From contig CALLMD010000031.1 in the NCBI GenBank assembly GCA_938007935.1, positions 62,001-126,000 on the forward strand: a stretch of DNA of 64,000 nt, in the 5' to 3' direction. Below the pieces are notes generated by a model, which saw nothing but the letters and a program-made list of their open reading frames with translations, was not told the DNA's origin and did not search any database. How positions within the stretch are numbered: position 1 is the first letter of the stretch; every line of letters begins with the position of its first letter. Shown here piece after piece: positions 50,167 through 59,510 of this stretch. Source of the stretch: an uncultured Hellea sp. (GTDB taxonomy: Bacteria > Pseudomonadota > Alphaproteobacteria > Caulobacterales > Maricaulaceae). The position numbers and the translations under genes were made by a program.

Positions 50167-51480
50167 CTAGAATGCGACGCGTCCGCGAAGTTTTACAGGA
50201 ACAGACCAACGATCCGTCGCTGATTTGCCAGCAATATTTAATGCATCCGTCCAGCGAACACCTGATTCAATGCCAATCGCTGCACGTGAACCTATGGCCA
50301 TTTCGGATCCGAGGACAGCAGAGGCTGTTGGGTTCCATCCACTTTCTATGAACTCACCTTCATTGAAAAGAAGGCCAGTATCGTCGACTTGGGTTAACGT
50401 CACAGAATTATTCTTTGTGAAACCACCTGTTGCGCCAACATAGGGGCGGAAGCCTGGATTGTGACCGACATACTTACGAAGACCGCCTTCGACTGTATAT
50501 GTTTCAAGGTCTGAGAATTCACCAGTTAGGTTACGTGTTACACCGCCAACGGTTGGTGTGAAGTGACCAGACGAATCATATGTACCTGGTGTGAAGCTAC
50601 CCGTGCTCACTGACTTACCATCAGCCTGGCCATATTGTAGCGTACCAAGAACTGTCATGTCACGACTTACGTCATATTCTGCTGTTCCGCCGATGGTTTT
50701 CATATTTCCAAAGGCATCATCATAACCAATCGCATCGATTGCACCAGCTTCGCCGCCGCCGCCATCTGCAGGCCCAGATTCTTTTTCGCCAAAGACGTCA
50801 CCGCCAATACCAAATTCATTTCCAACCGCGAGACCTAACCCAAATGGAAGGGCTGCAGCTGCTAATCCGCCAACACCGCGCAATTGTGGTACGCCGTAAT
50901 ATGAAGGATATGGCTGCGGCACATAAATCGGAGCGCCTTGTACTGTCTGTACGCCAGCGCCGTTTACAAATTGACCATTAGAATATTGTGTTCCGACAAC
51001 ATTTGTCCCGTATGCGGCTGATCCATAAGGCGCATTCATACCAAGCGTTGTTGTTCCGCCAGCACCGTAACCCGTGCCATACATGCCAGTTCCGTATCCG
51101 GCTGCGCCAGTACCGTATGCGCCAGTACCGTATCCAGCACCCGCGCCATATCCGCCTGCGCCAATACCGTAACCAGCACCCGCGCCGTATCCGCCTGCGC
51201 CAACACCGTAACCAGCACCCGCGCCGTACATTCCAGCACCGTAACCAGCACCTGCGCCAGTACCATACATGCCTGCGCCGTAACCAGCTCCATATCCAGC
51301 ATCAGCGCCGTATCCGCTACCTGTTAGGCCATATCCGCCGCCTACTCCACAGGCGCCAGCAGAACCGCCGCCATAATATGCGCCGCCCGGGGCACAATGC
51401 GCCCCGCCTGAACCGCCCAATCCAAGCCAGGAACATCCTGACAATAAAACCGCTGATAATGCGCAAACTGCAAGTCTCAT
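50167..51480 (-). CDS. Lipobox-bearing outer-membrane beta-barrel-like protein with Gly/Tyr/Ala repeat domain (paralogue 2)
   Basis: MRLAVCALSAVLLSGCSWLGLG; GYGAGAGYG repeats; C-terminal AIGIESGVRWTD...VPVKLRGRVAF. Confidence 0.8.
   Translation of the reverse strand: MRLAVCALSAVLLSGCSWLGLGGSGGAHCAPGGAYYGGGSAGACGVGGGYGLTGSGYGADAGYGAGYGAGMYGTGAGAGYGAGMYGAGAGYGVGAGGYGAGAGYGIGAGGYGAGAGYGTGAYGTGAAGYGTGMYGTGYGAGGTTTLGMNAPYGSAAYGTNVVGTQYSNGQFVNGAGVQTVQGAPIYVPQPYPSYYGVPQLRGVGGLAAAALPFGLGLAVGNEFGIGGDVFGEKESGPADGGGGEAGAIDAIGYDDAFGNMKTIGGTAEYDVSRDMTVLGTLQYGQADGKSVSTGSFTPGTYDSSGHFTPTVGGVTRNLTGEFSDLETYTVEGGLRKYVGHNPGFRPYVGATGGFTKNNSVTLTQVDDTGLLFNEGEFIESGWNPTASAVLGSEMAIGSRAAIGIESGVRWTDALNIAGKSATDRWSVPVKLRGRVAF
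51060..51330 (-). repeat. Coding tandem repeats (about 39-nt period, GYGxGAGGYGAGA-type)
   Basis: Near-identical units ccgtatccagcacccgcgccatatccgcctgcgccaata / ccgtaaccagcacccgcgccgtatccgcctgcgccaaca. Confidence 0.85.
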
Positions 51481-51589
51481 GTCGGACTCCCTTTTCGTTT
51501 TCATCTCTATTGTTTCCTTTTAAAACACGGTATGTTTAAGAAATAGTTTTCAAATCGGAAACAAAACCTTAATATTTCCAGCTATTTAG

Positions 51590-52927
51590 CTAAAAGTTGT
51601 AACTACCTCTGACTGTAAACGGCACGGCAATATTTTTATCACCCTTTTCACCATTCGAATATTTACGCGCACCCTCAACTCTTAAGCCAGATTCAAATGC
51701 GAGCGCTGTTTTTGGTGTCACTTGCCATTCCACGCCAGCATTTAACTGGCCGGAAGGAACCCATTGACTGTCATAAAGGTCAACGCGAGTTGATGGTCCC
51801 GTCACTTCATAAAAATCCGCAACATCTCCACCAGATTCAAACGCCCGCTCATAAAATAATTGTGACTGTGATGTATCAAATGAAACACCATTAAAGTGAG
51901 AAGCACCTAAAGAGGCCCCAACAAATGGAGTGAGTGTTTTAAATCCCTGATCTTTAATAATTGGATTAAAATAATGTCTTGCGCCCAACTCTAGATCAAT
52001 GCGCTTCATATCTGTAAAATCGTAACTAAACCGCGCAATTTCTTGATTTGGAAGATATGATGTCGAACGAGAGACACCGCCATTTTCTATAAAATTCCCA
52101 GTCGGTGGGTTAGGGTCTCCCATTGCATTCAATCCAGGATCTTCTGGAATATAGTCTTGAGACTCTGTTAAACGATATAAAGTTGCATTAACTGTTCCTA
52201 CAGAACCCGCTTTTCCTTCTGCAGCTGAGTATCCTGCATTTGCAAAGAAAGTGGTTTTAGGCGAAACAATGTACTCGACCCCACCCGCAACTCTAAACGG
52301 TGTGCTATGCACGTCGTCAAAGGATATATCGGGCGTTAACGCTTCCTCATACTGATTCGGAGTTAGGACGCCCAGACCTGTTACATTCTGATTATTTGCA
52401 GTCCATGTGGTATCAGTTATGTTCCCTGCAGCCTGACTACCAACGCGGCGTCCTTCATTGTATAATTGAGGATTATAGATGCCGATCGGGTCCAAGCCTG
52501 AAACATTAGCATAGTCCAGAATATTACCAGAAAAACTTTTTTCAAATCCAGCTGAAAGAGACCCACGTAAATTAGGCTTTCTAATGCGTTTACGGGGCTG
52601 ATAATGCGCGGCTTGCTGTCCGGCCACACTGGCATGTGAGCCATATCCACCGCTTGCATAATTTCCGCCGCCAAAATTAGGCTGTTGCGGGAAACCACCA
52701 GAAGCGGCTCCAATTGTTACACTTGCTGGATCACATCCGCGCGGAATTGGCGCCCGCGGAGAGTAAACAACGCAGGGATTGTGCTGGCTAGCCGCCATGC
52801 CGCCATATTGAGAAGAGTTATTAAAACGAACATTATTTTGAACATTCGTAGCATTCCTTACATGGTCACCCAACCAAGAACATCCCGATAGCAAAACTGC
52901 TGATAATGCACAGACCGCAAGACGCAT
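51590..52927 (-). CDS. Lipobox-bearing outer-membrane beta-barrel-like protein (paralogue 3)
   Basis: MRLAVCALSAVLLSGCSWLGDH; C-terminal TALAFESGLRVEG...VPFTVRGSYNF. Confidence 0.8.
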   Translation of the reverse strand: MRLAVCALSAVLLSGCSWLGDHVRNATNVQNNVRFNNSSQYGGMAASQHNPCVVYSPRAPIPRGCDPASVTIGAASGGFPQQPNFGGGNYASGGYGSHASVAGQQAAHYQPRKRIRKPNLRGSLSAGFEKSFSGNILDYANVSGLDPIGIYNPQLYNEGRRVGSQAAGNITDTTWTANNQNVTGLGVLTPNQYEEALTPDISFDDVHSTPFRVAGGVEYIVSPKTTFFANAGYSAAEGKAGSVGTVNATLYRLTESQDYIPEDPGLNAMGDPNPPTGNFIENGGVSRSTSYLPNQEIARFSYDFTDMKRIDLELGARHYFNPIIKDQGFKTLTPFVGASLGASHFNGVSFDTSQSQLFYERAFESGGDVADFYEVTGPSTRVDLYDSQWVPSGQLNAGVEWQVTPKTALAFESGLRVEGARKYSNGEKGDKNIAVPFTVRGSYNF

Positions 52928-53037
52928 CTTATTCCTCCAAATTAGCCGCGCCTCTCAAATGAGGACAACTATGGTTAATGAAGGAAATGCCCTGTTTTGC
53001 TTAACAAGGTGTTTATATAAGGAATTTTTTTAGGTTT

Positions 53038-53409
53038 TTACAAAAATTGTGTCACATTTTCCGGCGGACGGCCCAATATCGCCTTTTGGCCCTTAACCAC
53101 GATTGGACGCTCTATAAGCTTTGGATGTTGTGACATCGCCGAAATCAACTTCGCCTCATCTTGCTCTGCCTTAAGATTAAGCTCTTTATAGACAGCTTCC
53201 CCTTTACGCATTAATTGCTGCGCGGATGCAAAGCCCAGCTTTTGTAAAAGCGATGAAATTGTGCGCTCACTTTGCAGATCCTCTAGATAGAGAACTGTTT
53301 CAACCTCTACGCCCGCATCCTCTATCAATTTGAGGGTCTGACGTGATTTTGAACAGCGCGGATTATGATAAATCGTCAATGACATAGAAACTCCAGTTGC
53401 TTTTCTCAC
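53038..53409 (-). CDS. ArsC/Spx-family arsenate reductase-like protein
   Basis: LTIYHNPRCSKSRQTLKLIEDAGVEVETVLYLED and LIERPIVVKGQKAILGRPPENV. Confidence 0.93.
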   Translation of the reverse strand: MRKATGVSMSLTIYHNPRCSKSRQTLKLIEDAGVEVETVLYLEDLQSERTISSLLQKLGFASAQQLMRKGEAVYKELNLKAEQDEAKLISAMSQHPKLIERPIVVKGQKAILGRPPENVTQFL

Positions 53410-53431
53410 GCTTATATAGTCGTTTCAGAGA

Positions 53432-54247
53432 ATGAAAACAGCCCTCGTCCTTTCTTCATTTGTCGCCGCAAGCCGCGTCGGCGCAACGGCCAGCGCATTT
53501 AGTCTACGCCGCCTTGGCATAGAAACAATTGTACTGCCAACAACCGTCTTAGGCCGGCATCCCGGCTGGGGCGCGCCAGGCGGCCAAGCCCTTGAAGCGG
53601 CGCATCTGCGCTCCATGTGGGAGGCCATAAAAGCACAGGACATAACCATAGATGGCGTCTTGACTGGATATCTCGGCGTTGATGACCAGATAGAACTAGC
53701 CCTAGATATCATAGCAGACGTCAAAGCTGTAAACCCCGAAGCGATTATCGTGGTTGATCCTGTTATGGGAGATAATGGAAAGCTCTATATCCCCGAGACG
53801 CGCGCAGCCGCGATAAAATCTAAGCTTTTAGTGCAAGCAAATATCATAACGCCAAATGCTTGGGAATTTTCCTATATTACAGGCTGCGACCCCGAATCTT
53901 TGGCGAGCATAAAAGACGCCGCCAAACATATAGAAATGCAAAGCTTAATCACATCCGTCCCTATCGCAGGCGATATAGGTGCTTTGTATAACGATAATTC
54001 TCAGAGCGTCTTGGTCTGTCATAAAAAATTCAAAGCTGTGCCCCATGGCGGGGGCGACGCACTGAGCGGTACCTTCTTAGCGCATCTTTTAAACGAAGCA
54101 TCACCGCATGAAAGCCTCGCTAAATCTGTTTCAACGATTTTTTCAATTCTCTCTGCCGCGGTAAAAACGGATGCAGGGGAACTGCCCTTAATTCGAATGC
54201 AAGACGCCTTCATTAATTCAGCGCCGTTAAAAATTGAAATTTTATAG
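53432..54247 (+). CDS. Pyridoxal kinase (PdxY-like)
   Basis: VVDPVMGDNGKLYIPE, ITPNAWEFSYITG, VPHGGGDALSGTFLAHLL. Confidence 0.9.
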   Translation: MKTALVLSSFVAASRVGATASAFSLRRLGIETIVLPTTVLGRHPGWGAPGGQALEAAHLRSMWEAIKAQDITIDGVLTGYLGVDDQIELALDIIADVKAVNPEAIIVVDPVMGDNGKLYIPETRAAAIKSKLLVQANIITPNAWEFSYITGCDPESLASIKDAAKHIEMQSLITSVPIAGDIGALYNDNSQSVLVCHKKFKAVPHGGGDALSGTFLAHLLNEASPHESLAKSVSTIFSILSAAVKTDAGELPLIRMQDAFINSAPLKIEIL

Positions 54248-54273
54248 TATCGTGATGCTCATTCAATAACGCG

Positions 54274-56010
54274 TTAAAGCATGCCCATAAGTGATAAGAG
54301 CTGGAAGCGCGATACGTCTTCCGTATTTTGAGCTTGGATAAGGTTGATCTCGGCATCAAGTAAGGTTTGCTCGATTGACAAAACATCGAGCGACGTCGCA
54401 AGGCCGGCTTCTCTTTGCCTGTTGATAGCCTCATATGCTTTTTGCGCCGCTATTTTTTGCACCTCATTAGGTGCTTTACTACGCCGCGCGGATTGCACAT
54501 TTGCCCAAAGCTGTTCGAGTTTTTCATTCAGGTTATCATGGAGCTCATGATTTTCTAAAACCGCCCTTGATTGTGCCAAGGCCGCTTGCCTGACCCGTGA
54601 TTTATTTTCACCGCCTGACAAGAGAGGCACATTAATATTTAAGAGAACCTCTGCCGCCGAGTTCCGGCGAATAGTTTCTGATTGCCCCTCAGCAGCCCTT
54701 AAAACACCCTGTAGAGACAGTTTTGGCCGCCCAAAGGATTTGGCAACCTCAATATTGTGATAGGCCGCTTCAGCCCGCGTTTGTACGGCTTTGACCTGCG
54801 CATTATTCTTTTGGGCGGTGGCCTTAATTTCTTGAAGAGAGCTTGGCAGCTCAACTCTACTTGCCGGCATAAGAGACGGCGCAGGACGCCCCACTAATTT
54901 CTTATAATTACTTTCACTAGCGGACAGGCTGGCCTTCGCTTGCTCTAATCTAACTTGGATAGAAGCGAGGCGCGCATCAATAAGGGCTTGATCTGTAATC
55001 GTGTTTTCTCCGGCGCTAACCATCGCCTGCACATTATTTTTCTGATCTTTCAAAAGCTCGACATTACGCGCATAGAGCTGGATTAATTCACGGTCCCGAA
55101 TGACGTTTAAATGCGCAATCACCGCCTCTTGTGTCACAGCCGATTGAACAACCTCATAATTGGCTTTCGCGGACTCGATACCGACCTTCGCCACTTTCTT
55201 TTTCGCATTGATAAGTCCACCGTGATAAATCGGAAGAGATAGATCAAGATTTGCCGCGCGGCGGACCCGAAAATCTGAATCATTTCTATTGACCACATTA
55301 AAGGCCGTTTCAGATTGGCTGGCCCCGACAACGCCTTCCAGATTTAACTTAAAGCGGCCCGCAGACTTGGCCTGTATCAAGCCTTCTTCGGCTTCCCGTA
55401 TCTTTAAATCCTCAATGGCCAATCGTGGTGATTGCTCGACGGCGCTTTGCAGGGATTGATCAATTGATGCCTTAGCAGCGTTTGACGTTATGTCTTGAGG
55501 GGGCGCTTCATATTGTGGCGAAGGCGAGACATATTGAGGCGCAGGTTCAACATATTGAGGCGAAGACGCAGCAGGGTATGTATGGCCCTCTGCACTTTCA
55601 ACATATGTGTATCCCCTATCGTTATATACAGGGAGAACATATCCTGACTCGTCAAGATGATGACTAAATTTTTGAACCCTTACAGGGCCAGAGTGCTGCA
55701 TTTTGGGCATCGCTTGAGTCTGCGTGGGGTAATCCTGATAATAATGCCCTTGAACAGGTCTCTCATGCGCGTACATGCCTCTTAATTTCGGCGTGATATT
55801 ATTCTGGGCGAGCCTGACATGAGAGACAGGTATCACGCCATAATTTTGGAATATTGGCTTGTATCGCATTGACGAAACATGGGCGTTATTTTGGTAGTCA
55901 ACAGACGCAGGATTCCCAGCCATACAGGCTGTCAACCCAAGCCCAAAACTTGACATTATAAGGGCTCTGACGCTCGGACCACGCATCCAGTTTTTCATGG
56001 CTCTAGCCAT
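54274..56010 (-). CDS. TolC-family outer membrane factor with ~150-residue N-terminal extension, putative lipoprotein
   Basis: Coiled-coil OEP repeats after residue ~180 (ASIDQSLQSAVEQSPRLAIEDLKIREAEEGLIQAKSAGRFKLNLEGVVGASQ). Lipobox LTAC. Overlaps the HlyD gene. Confidence 0.88.
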   Translation of the reverse strand: MARAMKNWMRGPSVRALIMSSFGLGLTACMAGNPASVDYQNNAHVSSMRYKPIFQNYGVIPVSHVRLAQNNITPKLRGMYAHERPVQGHYYQDYPTQTQAMPKMQHSGPVRVQKFSHHLDESGYVLPVYNDRGYTYVESAEGHTYPAASSPQYVEPAPQYVSPSPQYEAPPQDITSNAAKASIDQSLQSAVEQSPRLAIEDLKIREAEEGLIQAKSAGRFKLNLEGVVGASQSETAFNVVNRNDSDFRVRRAANLDLSLPIYHGGLINAKKKVAKVGIESAKANYEVVQSAVTQEAVIAHLNVIRDRELIQLYARNVELLKDQKNNVQAMVSAGENTITDQALIDARLASIQVRLEQAKASLSASESNYKKLVGRPAPSLMPASRVELPSSLQEIKATAQKNNAQVKAVQTRAEAAYHNIEVAKSFGRPKLSLQGVLRAAEGQSETIRRNSAAEVLLNINVPLLSGGENKSRVRQAALAQSRAVLENHELHDNLNEKLEQLWANVQSARRSKAPNEVQKIAAQKAYEAINRQREAGLATSLDVLSIEQTLLDAEINLIQAQNTEDVSRFQLLSLMGML

Positions 56011-57352
56011 CCCGCATCGTCTTATTCAGCGTATCTTTTAGCGGGCCCAGCAAATAATCTAGAACAGTGATATTATCGGTTTGGATAAAAATATCCGCCG
56101 GCATGCCCGGAACTAATGATTGTCCATTTAATTTCGGTAGCTGACTTTCAGCAATTTCGACCTCGACAAGAAAATATGGAAAGCCCGTAATTGGATCGAC
56201 GAGATTATCGGCGGAAATATAAGACACAGTGCCATCAAGTTCTGGTGCAGAGCTTTGCTTGAGCGAAGAAAAGATAACATTTGTATTCTGTCCAAGCGTA
56301 ACCTGATCAAGGTCTTCAGGCATGACCTGCGCCGAAATAACGAGGCTTTCACGCTCGGGTATGATTTTCATAATTTCTTGACCGGGCGCAATGACGCCGC
56401 CCACTGTCGAGACAGTCATTTCATGCACCACCCCAGAAACTGGCGCTTGAACTTTTACTAATTTGTTTTTGCTCGATACGGTCTTTAACGCCTCGGAAAA
56501 ACTATCAGCTTGGGTCTGCGCGACGCGTAAATCCGTCAAGACCTGTTCATTGCGCAGTCGCTGAACCTGATCAATTTTAATCTGCGCTTCTTTAATCCCG
56601 TTGCTTAACCCCTCACGTCTGGAGTCGAGTTTAGCGACAGCATTTCTTAAGCGTGTTCTATCACGTTCAAGCTGCGTGACGCGGTTTCTAGAAATCAGGT
56701 TTTGACGCAGTAAATCCGTAAGCTTGGCAAATTCTTGTTCAACCAAAGCAAGTTCGGATTGCGTGAAACTAATTTCGGAGACTAGGCCTTTATCTTCATC
56801 ACGCAGCTGTTCTATACGCTGCCGAAGCTGACCAATTTCCCCCATAAGTGCCCCGCGGCGCGCGTGAAATAACTGCTCTTGGCCCGACATAGCCAGCGCA
56901 ACTCTGCGGTTCCCGCGTTTGCGCGATAATGCGTCTGACCACATAATGCGATCCTGCCCAGTTTTTTCAGCCTCAAGGCGGTTTATAAGAGCTTGGTTTT
57001 CAAAATAATTTGTTTGCGCAGCCTCTAAATTGGCGTTCAAAATTGTAGCATCCAGAGACAGAACAGTCTGACCCTTCGTCACCACATCACCTTCCCTTAC
57101 AGTTATGTCGCTGACGATACCGCCATCTAAGTGCTGAACAAGTTTAGGTTTGCCTTCTACAGCGACTTTACCCGTCGCAATGACGGCCCCTTGGATTTTA
57201 GCAAAAAAGGTCCAGCCGCCAAAGACAATGACGAGTAAAAACAAGCTGAAATAGCTCACGCGCAAATATGTATTCAAAGACTGAAATGAAAGCTCAGTCT
57301 GCGCGCCTTGCTTTTGGGGCTTTATATTTTTTTGACGTTTTTTCATCATCAT
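56003..57352 (-). CDS. HlyD-family type I secretion periplasmic adaptor
   Basis: GAVIATGKVAVEGKPKLVQHLDGGIVSDITVREGDVVTKGQTVLSLD and VSGVVHEMTVSTVGGVIAPGQEIMKIIPE. Confidence 0.95.
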   Translation of the reverse strand: MMMKKRQKNIKPQKQGAQTELSFQSLNTYLRVSYFSLFLLVIVFGGWTFFAKIQGAVIATGKVAVEGKPKLVQHLDGGIVSDITVREGDVVTKGQTVLSLDATILNANLEAAQTNYFENQALINRLEAEKTGQDRIMWSDALSRKRGNRRVALAMSGQEQLFHARRGALMGEIGQLRQRIEQLRDEDKGLVSEISFTQSELALVEQEFAKLTDLLRQNLISRNRVTQLERDRTRLRNAVAKLDSRREGLSNGIKEAQIKIDQVQRLRNEQVLTDLRVAQTQADSFSEALKTVSSKNKLVKVQAPVSGVVHEMTVSTVGGVIAPGQEIMKIIPERESLVISAQVMPEDLDQVTLGQNTNVIFSSLKQSSAPELDGTVSYISADNLVDPITGFPYFLVEVEIAESQLPKLNGQSLVPGMPADIFIQTDNITVLDYLLGPLKDTLNKTMRDG

Positions 57353-59184
57353 TACGCTTGTTGGGTTTGGTAAGGGTTCGGCCTTGCCGCAGGCGCTTGC
57401 TGCGCTGTTTGAAGGCGTTGCTGCTTTTGACGAGCTTGCGCTTGAAGGCGCTGTATTTGCGCCATTGTTTTTGTAGGTGGTACGCGGTTTCCGTTATTTA
57501 GGACGTCTTCTCTTAATCCAAATTTCTCTTGTTCGCCGCTGCGCAAAACAAGAACTTTATTGACCGCCGCCATAGCGGTTGGACGATGAGAGATAATGAT
57601 GACTGTTTTGTTCTGACCGCGCATATATTGGATAGCGGCATTTAAAGCTTTATCACCTTGCGCGTCTAAATTGGAGTTAGGTTCATCCAGCACGACAAGA
57701 CAAGGATCCCCAAAGACTGCCCTTGCTAAGGCAACGCGTTGGACCTGCCCCACAGAGAGAACAATACCCCCTGCCCCCAGTTTCGTATTATAGCCATCAG
57801 GCATACTCAGTATAAATTCATGTATGCCCGCAATCTGGGCTGCGCGAATAATAGATTCAGGCGCGATATTGGATTGGAAACGCGAAATATTTTCGCCCAC
57901 AGTACCATCAAATAATTCAACCGTTTGTGGCAAATAGCCAATATGGCGGCCTATCTCTGTGTTTTCCCATTGATCAAGTGTCGCGCCGTCGAGCCTGACA
58001 GATCCCATTTGCGGCATCCAGATACCCACAAGTAAGCGCGCAAGAGATGATTTGCCCGATCCGCTATGACCCAAAACACATAATCCGTCCCCTGGCACGA
58101 GGTCAAAGTTTAACCCTTTAAGTGTGGCTTTCTTGGCGCTGGGAGGGCCAGCAGAGAGGTTCTTAACACTCACTATACCCGTAGGCTGAGGCAAGGATAA
58201 TTTTTCCACGTCTTCTGGCAAAGATGCATAAAAACTGTTTAAATCCCGGTAAGCGGACTTGGTTTGAATGTAACTTCTCCACTGACCAATCACCATTTGA
58301 ATAGGGGCCAAAGCGCGCCCTAAAATAATGGATCCTGCAATCATAGCGCCGGGCGATATAATTTGCTGCACCGCGAGAGCTGCGCCTAATCCCAAAATGG
58401 CAGATTGCAAAAACATACGAAACGCTTTGGATACAGCTGTTGCTCCGCCGGCAATATCACTTGCGGAAAGATCGCTAGCATTGCCCGCATTTTTGATACG
58501 GTGCCATCTCTTGGCCATATCATCAACCATGCCCATAGACAGGATGGCCTCGGAATTTGAATAGACTTTTTGCGTAAAAACCTGACTATTTGACCGTGCG
58601 CTCTGCGAGTCCGTCTCTTTGTTTCGTGTTCTCATTTCAGCGATAATAGCAATACATAAAACGATGAGCGCGCCAATGATTGCGAAAACACCCAAGGTCC
58701 AATCAATCATAAAAATGACCCCGATATAAATCGGTGTCCAAGGAATATCAAAAAATGTTGTCGGTGCGGGGCCTGTGAGAAAACGCTTTAAGACGGCAAG
58801 ATTTTGAAGCGGCCTTTGCGCTGCGCCGCGCTCACCTCTAACGCCTTGCGCCAGCCATGATTTAAATATCGGCGCGCTTAATTCAGCTTCGACATAATTC
58901 CCAATGCGCACAAGAATGCGAGTGCGTAGAAAATCCATCAACCCCATAAACCCATACATTGCGACCATTAAAATAGACAAGACAATAAGAGTGGACATGC
59001 TTTGACTGGTTATCACGCGGTCATAGACCTGCAGCATATAGAGCGGACCTGTGAGCATCAAAACATTGACAAACAAGCTTAAGAACCCAACGCCAAACCA
59101 TGCCTTTCGCATAGAAGAGATCGTTGCGCGCACAGGCGATTTTTTGGCCTTAACGGCACTGGATTTGGATCTAGTCTTCAACAT
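57352..59184 (-). CDS. Type I secretion ABC transporter/permease (PrtD-like)
   Basis: DGLCVLGHSGSGKSSLARLLVGIWMPQMGSVRLDGATLDQW, LSVGQVQRVALARAVFGDPCLVVLDEPNSNLD. Confidence 0.95.
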   Translation of the reverse strand: MLKTRSKSSAVKAKKSPVRATISSMRKAWFGVGFLSLFVNVLMLTGPLYMLQVYDRVITSQSMSTLIVLSILMVAMYGFMGLMDFLRTRILVRIGNYVEAELSAPIFKSWLAQGVRGERGAAQRPLQNLAVLKRFLTGPAPTTFFDIPWTPIYIGVIFMIDWTLGVFAIIGALIVLCIAIIAEMRTRNKETDSQSARSNSQVFTQKVYSNSEAILSMGMVDDMAKRWHRIKNAGNASDLSASDIAGGATAVSKAFRMFLQSAILGLGAALAVQQIISPGAMIAGSIILGRALAPIQMVIGQWRSYIQTKSAYRDLNSFYASLPEDVEKLSLPQPTGIVSVKNLSAGPPSAKKATLKGLNFDLVPGDGLCVLGHSGSGKSSLARLLVGIWMPQMGSVRLDGATLDQWENTEIGRHIGYLPQTVELFDGTVGENISRFQSNIAPESIIRAAQIAGIHEFILSMPDGYNTKLGAGGIVLSVGQVQRVALARAVFGDPCLVVLDEPNSNLDAQGDKALNAAIQYMRGQNKTVIIISHRPTAMAAVNKVLVLRSGEQEKFGLREDVLNNGNRVPPTKTMAQIQRLQAQARQKQQRLQTAQQAPAARPNPYQTQQA

Positions 59185-59362
59185 TCACACTTAGATTATT
59201 TTTCTAATTATGGAACGTTTATGCCCATAGAATGATTTATATTTGGATAAGTAATATGCCTAATAATCGCTTAACGGATCATCTTGTGCGCGACATATCA
59301 TTTTGTGAAAATGGTAGGGGGAGCGCTTTTCCATCAGAACCCCTAGAAATTGGGGGTTCTGT

Positions 59363-59439
59363 TGGTAGGGGGAGAGGGACTTGAACCCCCGACCAACCCG
59401 TTATGAGCGGGTGGCTCTAACCAACTGAGCTATCCCCCC
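59363..59439 (-). tRNA. tRNA with CAT anticodon (elongator Met or Ile2), CCA encoded
   Basis: Reverse strand GGGGGGA TA GCTC AGTTGGTTA GAGC C ACCCG CTCATAA CGGGT TGGTC GGGGG TTCAAGT CCCTC TCCCCCT A CCA folds as a cloverleaf. Confidence 0.93.
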
Positions 59440-59510
59440 ACTGGTCAATGAAGCGGCTCTATAGCGCGGCGCGCGGGCGAGGCAAAGAGGCAATTTGCCT
59501 GTTTTGAAGA

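Noticed and set aside
51060-51330. Possible CRISPR-like regular repeats
   Set aside because: No unique spacers; the repeats are contiguous, in-frame and encode GYGAGAG units.
50988-51539. 183-aa Arg/His/Gln-rich plus-strand ORF
   Set aside because: Antisense read-through of the Gly/Tyr repeat domain; low complexity is a by-product of the coding repeat.
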